A DNA stretch of 64,000 nucleotides from GCA-002733465 sp039969155 (GCA_039969155.1 JBDVOJ010000032.1:1-64000); one strand, 5' to 3'. Positions 45,712-53,664 are shown, numbered from the stretch's first letter. Made by a program: numbers and translations. Notes: generated by a model not told the origin, from the letters alone.

Positions 45712-46137
45712 ATGAATAAACCTAACGGTGCAGGTGGCACAAATGGCGGAATAGGGCGCTATCTAATTGGCCTGGCTCTAATGTGCGTTGGCGGATATCT
45801 ATTTCTAAGTAAAGTCATGGTGTCTACAGGGGCTTTTTCTCGCGGTTTTGGTATGGGAACTAACCTCTACAGTATGGGAGGTGGCTTTGCGGTTACCGGT
45901 GGTATGATTTTGATCCCATTTTTTATCGGCATCTTTATGATCTTCTGGAATAGTAAGAATATTTTTGGTTGGTTGTTAAGCGGATTAAGTGTATTGGCTC
46001 TAATAGCAGGAATCATCGTTAATATTAGAATGACAATCATGCCTATGTCAGCTTTCGATATACTGGTGATCATTGTGTTGATGGCTGGCGGTGCCGGTAT
46101 GTTTTTTAGTTCGCTACGAAATTTTGACTCGAACTAA
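45712..46137 (+). CDS. Hypothetical membrane protein, Gly/Met-rich
   Basis: 141 residues with a flexible N-terminus (MNKPNGAGGTNGGIGRY) and three to four TM helices (about 16-35, 55-78, 85-105, 112-132), rich in Gly and Met. The ATG at 45712 is preferred because GGGGAG lies 5 bases upstream; an ATG at 45691 would add seven residues. Gap to the M50-like gene is 24 bp, so they are probably an operon. Family not recognised. Confidence 0.7.
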   Translation: MNKPNGAGGTNGGIGRYLIGLALMCVGGYLFLSKVMVSTGAFSRGFGMGTNLYSMGGGFAVTGGMILIPFFIGIFMIFWNSKNIFGWLLSGLSVLALIAGIIVNIRMTIMPMSAFDILVIIVLMAGGAGMFFSSLRNFDSN

Positions 46138-46161
46138 AATTTGAAGTGGATTAATTAGAAC

Positions 46162-46842
46162 TTGAGCCTGCGACAATTTGTAAAATCAAAACGATTCTTT
46201 GATATTTATACGACCCTATTGATTCTTATTGCGGTATTCTTTCTATGGAATACCTTGGTTGCTTATCCACTTAAAATCCTTGTCGTGTTTTTCCATGAGT
46301 CCTCTCATGGCATAGCGACGTTACTCACTGGCGGAAAAATTCTGGCGTTTGAATTAGTCCCTCAAGCCGGGGGACATGTAGTGTCCGCTGGAGGCAATCG
46401 CTTTATCACATTAACCGCTGGATATTTAGGCTCGCTGTTATGGGGAGTGGCTATCTTTTATATTGCTGTTTCCTCTCATAAAGACCGGCTTTTGATGGGC
46501 GGATTAGGTGTATTGCTGCTCGTTATTACTCTGTTATTTGCTAGTAACACATTCGCTATGTTATTCGGAATTTCAACTGGTGTCGCCATGTTGCTATCGT
46601 CAAAATACTTATCGATCAAAGTTAACGACTTCTTACTTAGAGTCATTGGCTTAACCAGCATGATGTATGTGCCGTTAGATATTTATAGCGATACTATTCA
46701 GCGTTCATACTTGCCATCCGATGCGTTCATGTTGGCGCAGGAGTTTGGAGGCACCACTATGTTATGGGGTGGTGTTTGGTTAATGTTGAGTATTTTTACA
46801 ATATTCTATAGTTTAAGAAGATTATTTCGAGCAAAGAAATAA
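46162..46842 (+). CDS. M50-type membrane metallopeptidase
   Basis: 226 residues with several TM helices. The zinc motif HExxH appears as FFHESSHGIATLLTGGK at about residue 44. A later SMMYVPLDIYSDT supplies the Asp of the second zinc motif. This is the pattern of the M50B-like family (site-2-protease fold). No ATG is in frame; a TTG at 46162 after GAAGTGGA is the only plausible start. It is probably co-transcribed with the preceding membrane protein, which could be a partner or substrate. Confidence 0.8.
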   Translation: MSLRQFVKSKRFFDIYTTLLILIAVFFLWNTLVAYPLKILVVFFHESSHGIATLLTGGKILAFELVPQAGGHVVSAGGNRFITLTAGYLGSLLWGVAIFYIAVSSHKDRLLMGGLGVLLLVITLLFASNTFAMLFGISTGVAMLLSSKYLSIKVNDFLLRVIGLTSMMYVPLDIYSDTIQRSYLPSDAFMLAQEFGGTTMLWGGVWLMLSIFTIFYSLRRLFRAKK

Positions 46843-46976
46843 GTAGTCATTGAAATCGCATTGGCTCCATCCAATTGTTTTTAGAAGAGCTTGATTTTCT
46901 TTGCTTTTGCAATTAGACTTCCCGCGACTATAAAAAATATAGTCACCCATTCATTTAAAGCAAAGGAGAAAAAACT

Positions 46977-47021
46977 ATGTTTTATAATCAAATCTTTTGC
47001 TGGGTTTTCTTCGAGTCTTAA
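46977..47021 (+). CDS. Tiny leader ORF 1 (14 codons)
   Basis: AAAGGAG-N9-ATG opens MFYNQIFCWVFFES and stops. It is homologous to the 13-codon ORF at 48406 (MNLNNIFCRPLQK), sharing the ribosome site and the ATCTTTTGC segment. A 9-bp inverted repeat TTTTGCTGG/CCAGCAAAA (46995-47003 and 47060-47068) begins inside the ORF, with an inner GGCTT/AAGCC stem. This looks like a translated leader controlling the genes downstream. About 150 further bases without clear features precede the SEC-C gene. Confidence 0.5.
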   Translation: MFYNQIFCWVFFES

Positions 47022-47221
47022 CACTCTTCTTATTGGCTTGTGTATTAATCGAAAATAAGCCAGCAAAAAATACAACCGTTAGTCGTATAGCTAATAATTA
47101 GCCCTAATCGTATCGCTTTGAATTAAGTGCGAGGCTTTAAGCTGTTTGAAAGCTATTCACTAGTTAATAAAAGATTCAATCTAACCTTGTAGGCCAAAGC
47201 CGAAAGGTTTGGAGGTGCATC

Positions 47222-47466
47222 ATGCGTTTTAATAAATCAAATCAACATTTCTTTTTTCGAAAGGACTAGTAAACGTCGAAAAGGATTCCCTTCTGAAACT
47301 CAAGTTAAACGTGGCGATCGAGTTGTACACGGAAACAAAGAGCTTTATGAAAAGCTAGGTAGGAATGATCCATGCCCATGTTTATCGGGTCGAAGATTTC
47401 AAGCACTGTTGTTTGAGCTCCGGCCGATATGATGGTGCCGTTCGTGACTATTATTATAGGGAATAA
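47222..47466 (+). pseudogene. SEC-C motif protein gene with two T-run frameshifts
   Basis: GGAGG precedes ATG 47222, which opens MRFNKSNQHFFFRKD and stops. Removing one T from the T6 run near 47252 restores ERTSKRRKGFPSETQVKRGD, HGNKELYEKLGRNDPCPC and LSGRRF. Removing a second T from the TTT near 47398 restores FKHCCLSSGRYDGAVRDYYY and a stop at 47466. The restored protein (about 80 aa) carries the SEC-C zinc motif GRNDPCPC-x-SG-x-x-F-K-x-CC, with Leu replacing the usual Gly after CPC. SEC-C motifs occur in SecA and many small proteins and often mediate ribosome or protein contacts. Either a decayed gene or homopolymer error. Confidence 0.75.
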
Positions 47467-47533
47467 ACCAAACTAACCAAAAGAACGCGGTGCAAAAGTA
47501 CTGCGTGCCTGTTTGTGGAAAAAGGAAAATATT

Positions 47534-48229
47534 ATGAGACCAACATACAATAGAAAAACCTCACCCAAAGTAATTGGTGGGCATGTACAAAGAAAAAATA
47601 ACCATACTAAAACTGCAAGACTAGGCTATGTAGTTGATAGAGTTCGGCCGAGTAGAGGGTATATTCATGTCGTTAGCAAAAAAGAAATTCACGACTTTAC
47701 GGATATTATTCCAGATTGGGAAAAAGTTTCCGAAGGTATAGAGTCGATATTTCTAGATCAAGAGGACGAATATACTGATGGATACTATAGGCACTTTGAA
47801 AATGAAGGGACCGGTGTAATCTGGCTCTGCGCATGGCCGAAAGATCTATGGGTAGAACATAGTGAGTCCTATTATCAGGAGCACAAATGGATTCTCGATA
47901 GTCTAGGAGTACTTTGCGAGAAGAGCGAGAAAGAGCGAGAGAATGAAACCTCTAAAGAAAGCAATGCTGATGAAAGTAACATCGAAGAACATCAGACAGA
48001 GCCAGAGATTATTTGGACATGCTATTTTACTCTTCAGCAAGCAAAGGCATTTACCTTAATGCATATTTTTCTTCACGAACTTGGTCATCATGTTGATAAG
48101 CTAAGAAGTAAGAAGAAAAATATCATTAGAGGAGGGGAGCCGTTTGCAGAAAGTTACGCTAATAGACGTTTTCATGAACTATGGAGTAGTTACGTAGAGT
48201 TATTTGGAAATCCTAATTTGTCTACATAA
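47534..48229 (+). CDS. Zincin-like (HELGHH) protein in the RNA-repair neighbourhood
   Basis: 231 residues, cytoplasmic. The basic N-terminus (RPTYNRKTSPKVIGGHVQRK) precedes an aromatic-rich middle (GTGVIWLCAWPKDLWVEH) and an acidic low-complexity insert (EKSEKERENETSKESN). The C-terminal part has HIFLHELGHHVDKLRSK followed by GGEPFAESYANRRF, the HExxH-plus-downstream-Glu arrangement of gluzincin-like metalloproteases. Start at 47534 (AAAGGAAAATATT before it). It lies between the SEC-C pseudogene and the second tiny-ORF leader of rtcB2-prfH. The substrate is unknown; an SEC-C/zincin/RtcB2/PrfH linkage is worth checking. Confidence 0.7.
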   Translation: MRPTYNRKTSPKVIGGHVQRKNNHTKTARLGYVVDRVRPSRGYIHVVSKKEIHDFTDIIPDWEKVSEGIESIFLDQEDEYTDGYYRHFENEGTGVIWLCAWPKDLWVEHSESYYQEHKWILDSLGVLCEKSEKERENETSKESNADESNIEEHQTEPEIIWTCYFTLQQAKAFTLMHIFLHELGHHVDKLRSKKKNIIRGGEPFAESYANRRFHELWSSYVELFGNPNLST

Positions 48230-48245
48230 GATCTGAGGAAAGTAT

Positions 48246-48277
48246 CTGAAAGCCTATCTTAATGGGTAGGCTTTCAG
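48246..48277 (+). terminator. Hairpin after the zincin-like gene
   Basis: CTGAAAGCCTA and TAGGCTTTCAG form an 11-bp perfect stem with a 10-base loop 17 bases past the stop. No strong T-run follows, so it may stabilise the 3' end or terminate weakly. Confidence 0.55.
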
Positions 48278-48405
48278 AGTAATCAAAATTAACCTGTGCT
48301 AAATTTGTAGTTGCAATTATGTAATCGATTGATTAAACTTCGCGCCAACTTGACGTTAGTCATATTTTTCTATCACACGTAAACAACCGCAAAGGAGATT
48401 AAAAA

Positions 48406-48447
48406 ATGAATTTAAATAATATCTTTTGCAGGCCACTTCAAAAGTAA
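48406..48447 (+). CDS. Tiny leader ORF 2 (13 codons) before rtcB2-prfH
   Basis: AAAGGAG-N8-ATG opens MNLNNIFCRPLQK and stops. Its DNA aligns with leader ORF 1 through GCAAAGGAGA, the ATG and ATCTTTTGC. An inverted repeat GCAGGCC/GGCCTGC (48428-48434 and 48508-48514) encloses an inner GCCTAAATTA/TAATTAGGC stem, so the fold of leader 1 is kept with different bases. It lies 128 bp upstream of rtcB2. The rest of the 345-bp gap (48230-48574) holds no other gene. Confidence 0.55.
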   Translation: MNLNNIFCRPLQK

Positions 48448-48574
48448 TTTCGCTTTTACTCAAGCTTTTTCTGCTTACCCATAAAGCCTAAATTATTTTT
48501 CTAATTAGGCCTGCTCATTCCAATTATAGTTTTTAAACTATTAATTTTATAGCTATTAATTTAGGGATTGAACT

Positions 48575-49744
48575 ATGGGCAATCACAATGGATTTAATAT
48601 CCAAACATTGTCTGCGAGCGTTAATTTAGTCGCCAATGCAGACACCTGGATCGAAGGTAAAGCGATCCAACAATTACAAAAAACCGCAGAGTTAGAAGGG
48701 GTTGTTAAGGCGGCAGGTATGCCGGATTTACATCCAGGAAGAGGATATCCAATAGGCGCTGTTTTTTTAACGAAAAATAAAATTTACCCCGCGCTTATCG
48801 GGAATGATATAGGTTGCGGTATGGCTTTATGGGCCACTGATATTAAAGTTAGAAAGGCGAACCTTGATAAATTTGAGAAACGTCTTGCAAGTATTGATGA
48901 GCCGGTAACATCAGACTGGCAAGACTTTATCTTTGAAAGATATCAAGAAAAAGCGTTGTCACCCAACGGATTTGAAAGAGCGCTCGGGACAATAGGGGGA
49001 GGGAATCATTTTGCTGAGTTACAGCAGCTTGAGCAAGTGATTGATGAAGCCTTAGTAGGTGAATTGGGAATCGGTCAGAACCATCTAGTGTTGTTAGTTC
49101 ACAGTGGTTCCAGAGGTTTAGGTGAACGTGTTTTAAGAGCGCACGTTGATCGTTTTGGTCACGCTGGGTTGGATGTTGCTAGCGATGAATTCAACCAGTA
49201 TATCCAGAAGCATGACAAAGCTATTAAATTCGCGGAGCTTAATCGAGAGTTAATCGCAATGCGAATGCTAGAGACTTTGCATGCTAAAGGAAATCAGGTT
49301 TTGGATGTTAACCATAACTTAGTGACGGAAAAGAGCATCGATAATCAATCGCACTGGATTCATCGTAAAGGTGCGACTCCGGCAGATTGTGGACTAGTGA
49401 TGATCCCAGGTTCGAGAGGTGATTACAGTTACCTAGTGAAGCCGAATGCTGACCCTGAGGTAAACTTTGAAAGTATATTTTCTTTAGCTCATGGTGCGGG
49501 ACGAAAGTGGATGCGCACTGAATGCAAAGATCGTTTGTCAAAGCGATATCGAAAAGCTGATCTTGAAAAAACAGCGCTAGGCAGCAGAGTGATCTGCAAA
49601 AATAAGGCATTGATTTATGAAGAAGCGCCAGAGGCTTACAAGTCAATATCTTCTGTGATTGATGCTATGCAGGATGCTGGGTTGATTGATTTAGTCGCTC
49701 GATTTAAGCCGGTTTTAACTTATAAAACCAATGGAGGTTGCTAA
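48575..49744 (+). CDS. RtcB-family RNA ligase, PrfH-coupled type (RtcB2)
   Basis: 389 residues, the 'release factor H-coupled RctB family' size. RtcB joins 2',3'-cyclic-phosphate (or 3'-phosphate) and 5'-OH RNA ends using GTP and Mn. Metal ligands and active site are visible: DLHPGRGYPIG, NDIGCGMALWA (Cys), GGGNHFAELQ (His), LVHSGSRGLGERV (His), VNHNLV (His) and LAHGAGRKWMR with the guanylylated His (about 305). The stop overlaps the prfH start by one base, so RtcB2 and PrfH are translationally coupled. The paralogue at 57.1-58.3 kb is the canonical RtcB. Confidence 0.94.
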   Translation: MGNHNGFNIQTLSASVNLVANADTWIEGKAIQQLQKTAELEGVVKAAGMPDLHPGRGYPIGAVFLTKNKIYPALIGNDIGCGMALWATDIKVRKANLDKFEKRLASIDEPVTSDWQDFIFERYQEKALSPNGFERALGTIGGGNHFAELQQLEQVIDEALVGELGIGQNHLVLLVHSGSRGLGERVLRAHVDRFGHAGLDVASDEFNQYIQKHDKAIKFAELNRELIAMRMLETLHAKGNQVLDVNHNLVTEKSIDNQSHWIHRKGATPADCGLVMIPGSRGDYSYLVKPNADPEVNFESIFSLAHGAGRKWMRTECKDRLSKRYRKADLEKTALGSRVICKNKALIYEEAPEAYKSISSVIDAMQDAGLIDLVARFKPVLTYKTNGGC

Positions 49745-50388
49745 TGATTTTATTACAACTTTCCGCAGGCCAAGGTCCGGCTGAGTGTTGCTTAGCCGTT
49801 AGCAAAGCGATGGTGCTACTTGAGAAAGAGGCGAAAGAGTTAAAGGTTAATCTTTGCCTTATTGAAGGGGTAAATGGCCCACTCCGAGGTACAGTTAAGT
49901 CGGTTTTGTATCGGCTAGAAGGTGAAAACTCTTTAAGGTTAGCAGAGAAATGGTGTGGCACTATGCAATGGATTTGCCAAAGTCCTTATCGGCTGAAACA
50001 CAAAAGAAAGAACTGGTTCTTTACTGGATGTTTTAGTGAACATGCCGAGACGAGTTTTTCTAAGGCGATCACCTATGAAGCCTGTCGTTCATCTGGACCA
50101 GGTGGGCAACATGCTAACAAGACAAGTTCAGCTGTTAGAGCTATTCACCTTGAAACCGGAATATCGGTGAAGGTTCAATCAGAGCGAAGTCAGCATATGA
50201 ACAAGCGCTTGGCGAAAGCTCTGATTGAAATGAAATTGGCCGAAAGTCAAAACCAAGTGGAACAAGCAGAAAAAGGGAACCGGCATAAGTCACATCATTC
50301 TATTGAGAGAGGTAACGCGAAGAGGATATTTAAAGGAATCAATTTTCAAAGCGTAACTGCTAATGAGGAGCGGCGAAATGAAAACTAG
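49744..50388 (+). CDS. prfH: Peptide chain release factor homologue PrfH
   Basis: 214 residues. The GGQ peptidyl-tRNA hydrolysis loop is SSGPGGQHANKTSSAVRAIH (about residue 120), followed by the basic helix ERSQHMNKRLAKAL. No codon-recognition domain of RF1/RF2 is present; the N-terminal about 90 residues (LLQLSAGQGPAECCLAVSK) are PrfH-specific. PrfH-RtcB2 modules have been linked to ribosomes damaged by decoding-centre RNA cleavage: PrfH frees the stalled peptide and RtcB2 reseals rRNA. ATG 49744 overlaps the rtcB2 stop. The next ORF overlaps its end by 11 bp, so three genes form one tight operon. Confidence 0.94.
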   Translation: MILLQLSAGQGPAECCLAVSKAMVLLEKEAKELKVNLCLIEGVNGPLRGTVKSVLYRLEGENSLRLAEKWCGTMQWICQSPYRLKHKRKNWFFTGCFSEHAETSFSKAITYEACRSSGPGGQHANKTSSAVRAIHLETGISVKVQSERSQHMNKRLAKALIEMKLAESQNQVEQAEKGNRHKSHHSIERGNAKRIFKGINFQSVTANEERRNEN

Positions 50389-50758
50389 AAGAGTTACACC
50401 TCAAGAAAAGAAGATAAGGGACTACATTTACCAAACGACAAACTGTTATGGGTATAACGATAAAAGTTCAAGGACGTCAATTCGAAAGAATAAAGCTACG
50501 AATTTACGCGCTTACCGAAGAAAAGTACAAAGTGTACTACGGGGCGACCTTGATGATTTTGACTTAGTGGAACATCAGGTGGCGTGTGTAACAAGGGGTA
50601 ACTGGAAAAAATTTCCTGATGAATGTTTGTTAAAGTCTTTCGAACATAAATGGGCTAACAACAGTCGTACATGTCATATTAAGCAAGATAAGCGAACACT
50701 ACAAAATGAAGCATTGAAACGGCTTAATAAGATTAAGACTCGTGAGTATTGGTACTAG
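50378..50758 (+). CDS. Small basic hypothetical protein of the rtcB2-prfH operon
   Basis: 126 residues, strongly basic, rich in Arg/Lys, Tyr and Asn (KTRRVTPQEKKIRDYIYQTT, RYRRKV-type helices, SRTCHIKQDKRTLQNEALKR). It starts at 50378 inside prfH after GAGGAGCGG, so it is coupled to prfH. A nucleic-acid-binding or ribosome-binding role fits the charge. I recognise no family. Confidence 0.7.
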   Translation: MKTRRVTPQEKKIRDYIYQTTNCYGYNDKSSRTSIRKNKATNLRAYRRKVQSVLRGDLDDFDLVEHQVACVTRGNWKKFPDECLLKSFEHKWANNSRTCHIKQDKRTLQNEALKRLNKIKTREYWY

Positions 50759-50861
50759 GTGGTTGTAAGAGTCTAAGCAAAACTGTGAATCGTTAGTTTA
50801 ATGGGAGAATGAAATGTATTTGCTCTAGGACTCAGGTTTATCTAGGGGATTTTGGGTGCAA

Positions 50862-50998
50862 GTAGGTCGGTGTAGACGAAGGAATACCCACAACGCTACG
50901 CTGGGTACAGTAACCCGATACGGTGGTTGAATCAAAGATCATTGTAGCTGTCAGATAGTGTATTGTCGGGTATCGCTACAAGCTCAACACCGACCTAC
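50862..50998. repeat. 137-bp MITE-like palindromic element
   Basis: Bounded by a 12-bp perfect terminal inverted repeat, GTAGGTCGGTGT and ACACCGACCTAC. An inner hairpin lies around TACCCACAACGCTACGCTGGGTA (shown in part) and CGGGTATCG. It has no coding capacity and no clear target duplication. It resembles the widespread 'TGTAGGTCGG' class of gammaproteobacterial repeats. The remainder of the 523-bp gap (50759-51281) holds only the fragment at 51176-51256. Confidence 0.75.
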
Positions 50999-51175
50999 AT
51001 TTAACTCATCTTAAGTGTCACAAGATACAACCCAAAGCCGTGGTGGATTATGACTGGAACGGGAAAACAAAGGAAGGCAATCGTTTGATCCGAGCTTCTA
51101 ATTCCAACACTTCTAATTTAGAAAATAATGAACATTAATAGCGCGCGACATGAAACCTGCCATCCGCAATAGGAC

Positions 51176-51256
51176 TTAAACATTGTGTTCTTGTTCCGCA
51201 GTATCGATTCTTCGTTGAATTTCTTTTTCTATTTCTTTTGGTAATAAGCTGCCCAT
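51176..51256 (-). pseudogene. Possible N-terminal remnant of an RlaP-type nucleotidyltransferase
   Basis: A short minus-strand frame encodes MGSLLPKEIEKEIQRRIDTA then EQEHNV and a stop. It resembles the start of RNA-ligase-associated nucleotidyltransferases (RlaP, PF10127), where EI...L..IE.EH.V leads into a VLFACESGSRAWGF core. Here the frame reads stop then VLL and dissolves. Such genes commonly sit in rtcB operons, and this lies at the 3' end of one. The evidence is short, so the call is tentative. Confidence 0.3.
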
Positions 51257-51281
51257 TGTTTTTCCATCTAGAGCTAGGTCT

Positions 51282-52061
51282 TTAATAGGGCGCGACTAGT
51301 TCTTGTATTTTCTCATTGTTAAAATCGTAAATTAGTTTTGGCTTGTTAGTTGTTCTGAAATCTTTAATCGATTTTTCATAAAGACAGCCATTTTCAGACC
51401 AAAGTATTTTTGATTTATAGACTTCACTCCATTCCCAGTCTTCCATATCTGTTGTAACCCCATCTAGGGTAAGTCTATGGCTCTCCCAAAGTGATGGTTT
51501 ATTAGAGCCTGATGAGAGTTGCCACTTATGCCACAACTTTTCTATGAAGCTAGTTCTTCCCAGCTGTTTTCTAAATATTGAGAGCTCTTTTGTTTCTTCG
51601 ACAAGCTCCCAGTCGAAACGGCTTAGTCTTTCGGGGTAAATACCTGAACTACGTAAGTTCTTATCTGATTCCATACCGGTTAGATTTGATGTATGAAACT
51701 CCCGATACGACTCTGAGCCATCAAAAAGGATGTAATTTCTATTGTTAACTAATAGTCCACCACCACATCCACCAACATTTTTCCATAAAGATAAAGCTTT
51801 TAGCCATGGAGCCTTTGAGATAACTGTATAAGAAGTTGGTCCTTTATTGGCAGAGTACATGAATAGTTTGCCATCCGCGCTTACGTCTGAATAGTATTCA
51901 TAAACTCTACCTTTCACCCATTGGGATACCTTAATCTCACTTGTCTTTAGATTCCAAGAAAAAATACCGACATGTTTTGCTGGTCCTCTTCTAATTACTA
52001 TTGCGTTACTAGATTTCTCCGGAATCAATACAAAATTCTTAGCTTTGCTTACTAATCTCAT
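51282..52061 (-). CDS. Unknown protein coupled to RNase Z in the rtc operon
   Basis: 259 residues, no signal peptide or TM. Rich in Trp, Tyr and Ser, with repeated strand-like segments (HVGIFSWNLKTSEIKVSQW, YSDVSADGKLFMYSANKGP, ENGCLYEKSIKDFR) suggesting a beta-propeller or beta-sheet protein; one segment is PD40-like (SADGKLFMYSA). Its ATG overlaps the rnz stop by one base. No known family is recognised. As the last intact member of the rtcB-rtcA-slipin-rnz operon it is a candidate new RNA-repair component. Confidence 0.75.
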   Translation of the reverse strand: MRLVSKAKNFVLIPEKSSNAIVIRRGPAKHVGIFSWNLKTSEIKVSQWVKGRVYEYYSDVSADGKLFMYSANKGPTSYTVISKAPWLKALSLWKNVGGCGGGLLVNNRNYILFDGSESYREFHTSNLTGMESDKNLRSSGIYPERLSRFDWELVEETKELSIFRKQLGRTSFIEKLWHKWQLSSGSNKPSLWESHRLTLDGVTTDMEDWEWSEVYKSKILWSENGCLYEKSIKDFRTTNKPKLIYDFNNEKIQELVAPY

Positions 52062-53023
52062 TACAATTTTTCCGTATTGCTAGCTTTGTTTAGGCTAAAA
52101 ACATCTAAATCATTCGCCAACCAAAGGTTACCCTTAAAATATTGCTTAGCTTCATTTTCAACCTCGTCAATAGAATCGGTTTTATCACTGTCCGGCTGAT
52201 AGCGTGCGCTAAAGTGAGTAAGAATCAAATTCTTAACCCTTGAATGCTCAGCAAACTGCGCAACTCTCTTAGCGCAACTGTGTTGCGGGCCCGGACCTAC
52301 TTTTTCTGAAACAGCGCTAGTATAGGTAGATTCATGAACCAATAGGTCGGCTTCTTTTGCCGCCTGCGCTAAAAGGTCTGGGGTATCATTATCACCACCG
52401 ATAATTATCTTTCTCGCTTTCTCTAATGGTAAATAGCAATCGGCTGCTTGGATTTCTTGTCCGTTGTCTAGCGTAATTGACTGACCACTTTGAAGCTGAC
52501 CCCATAAAGGGCCTCGTTCAATACCCAGTTTTTGTAACTTATCAATATCCAATCTTCTAGAGCGGTTTTGCTCGGTGAAGCTATAAGCAAAACTCGGCAC
52601 TCTATGAGAGAGTTCAATCGCTTCGATTTTAAATTCTTTATCCTTATCAAATAAATCAAGTGACTCCACAGAAATAAACTCTATCGAGTAATTTAAGTGT
52701 GTATCGGTTAGCTTAAACGTTGATGTAACGAATTCTTCGATACCTTTTGGCGCAATAATAGTTAATGGTTCAGTGCGACCTGTCATTGCAGTAGTTGCTA
52801 ATAGTCCCGGTAATCCGTAACAATGGTCACCATGCACATGAGTAATGCATATTGTCTTTAAGTTTTTTAAAGACAGTTTTGTATGCAATAGTTGATGTTG
52901 CGTGCCTTCGCCACAATCGATTAGGGTCCATGATTTACTGTCTTGTTTTTTTAATGCAAGACCGCTGACATTTCGGGATTTTGTTGGGACTCCGGAGGAG
53001 GTTCCTAAAAATGTGATTTCCAT
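52061..53023 (-). CDS. rnz: Ribonuclease Z (tRNA 3'-endonuclease)
   Basis: 320 residues of the metallo-beta-lactamase fold. The N-terminus MEITFLGTSSGVPTKSRNVS and zinc motif CITHVHGDHCYGLPG match tRNase Z, as do VHESTYTSAV (Asp/His region), ILTHFSARY and the exosite GPLWGQLQSG. tRNase Z cuts pre-tRNAs lacking encoded CCA after the discriminator base, but can also trim other 3' ends. Its place in an RtcR-controlled operon that also encodes tRNA-like sequences suggests it prepares 3' ends for repair or matures the operon's own tRNA. Confidence 0.93.
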   Translation of the reverse strand: MEITFLGTSSGVPTKSRNVSGLALKKQDSKSWTLIDCGEGTQHQLLHTKLSLKNLKTICITHVHGDHCYGLPGLLATTAMTGRTEPLTIIAPKGIEEFVTSTFKLTDTHLNYSIEFISVESLDLFDKDKEFKIEAIELSHRVPSFAYSFTEQNRSRRLDIDKLQKLGIERGPLWGQLQSGQSITLDNGQEIQAADCYLPLEKARKIIIGGDNDTPDLLAQAAKEADLLVHESTYTSAVSEKVGPGPQHSCAKRVAQFAEHSRVKNLILTHFSARYQPDSDKTDSIDEVENEAKQYFKGNLWLANDLDVFSLNKASNTEKL

Positions 53024-53068
53024 TTTCTTAATCTTTATTTTTTAATGTTAATAAATCTAAATTAAAAA

Positions 53069-53622
53069 GCGTTTCGCATCGCTTTGCTTGCATGCGAGTT
53101 ACTTTTGACCAAATCCTCAAAAGTAACCAAAAGCGCTTTACGTTTCAACGAACTAGGTTGGTATTTGCTGCTAGTTCAATTATGACTTTAAGTACTTAGT
53201 TCTGCTGCGAGTGAACCAAAGGGAAGAGAAAAACTCGCTATGCTCAAACAATTCTCTTCCTAATCTTTGATTCATTCATTTCACGTTGCCGTTCGAAAGC
53301 ACTAGGCAGAAGTGCAACAGTATTTAGCTCCCTTCGACTCCGCTCAGGACAACGCCTAGCTCCTTTTTCGTCTTTTGACCTTCGCCCAGTGCCTACGAAC
53401 GACACATTGAAACTCTTGAATTCAAAGATCAGAAGGAGAGCTGCCTGAGCGCAGCGAGTTCTCTCCTTCCTTTGAATTCGCTTTCCATAAGTTCCGTCAT
53501 TGAAATTGGGTATGTACTCTAAGCAAATTCAAATCAAGTTCGTCTTAACGTGAAGCGCTTTTGCATACTTTAGCCGCTTAGGGCAAAAGTATGTCGCAGA
53601 CAGAGCGCAGCGCTGCGAAACG
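53069..53622. repeat. About 554-bp structured repeat, copy 1
   Basis: The 641-bp gap between slipin and rnz is almost filled by this element. It starts GCGTTTCGCA and ends CAGCGCTGCGAAACG (terminal inverted repeat). It contains several long hairpins, for example GGGAAGAGAA ... TTCTCTTCC and GGAGAG ... CTCTCC around TGAGCGCAGCGAG. The core matches 56511-57044 in the same orientation, while the outer arms are exchanged and inverted between the copies. No protein is encoded. Confidence 0.85.
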
Positions 53623-53664
53623 TCCTTAATAAAAGAAAGCTGGAAATCCCTTTCCCCAATCAAT

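Noticed and set aside
46162..46842. Treating the M50-like gene as non-coding because it lacks an ATG
   Set aside because: The HESSHG zinc motif, TM pattern and full-length frame make a TTG start more likely than a dead gene.
46881..47075. A 64-codon minus-strand frame with a hydrophobic stretch
   Set aside because: It overlaps the conserved leader element on the other strand and lacks a ribosome site; the inverted repeats explain it better.
53024..53664. A CRISPR array suspected because of repeated hairpins
   Set aside because: There are no regularly spaced identical repeats and no cas genes; it is a single long structured repeat with one other copy.
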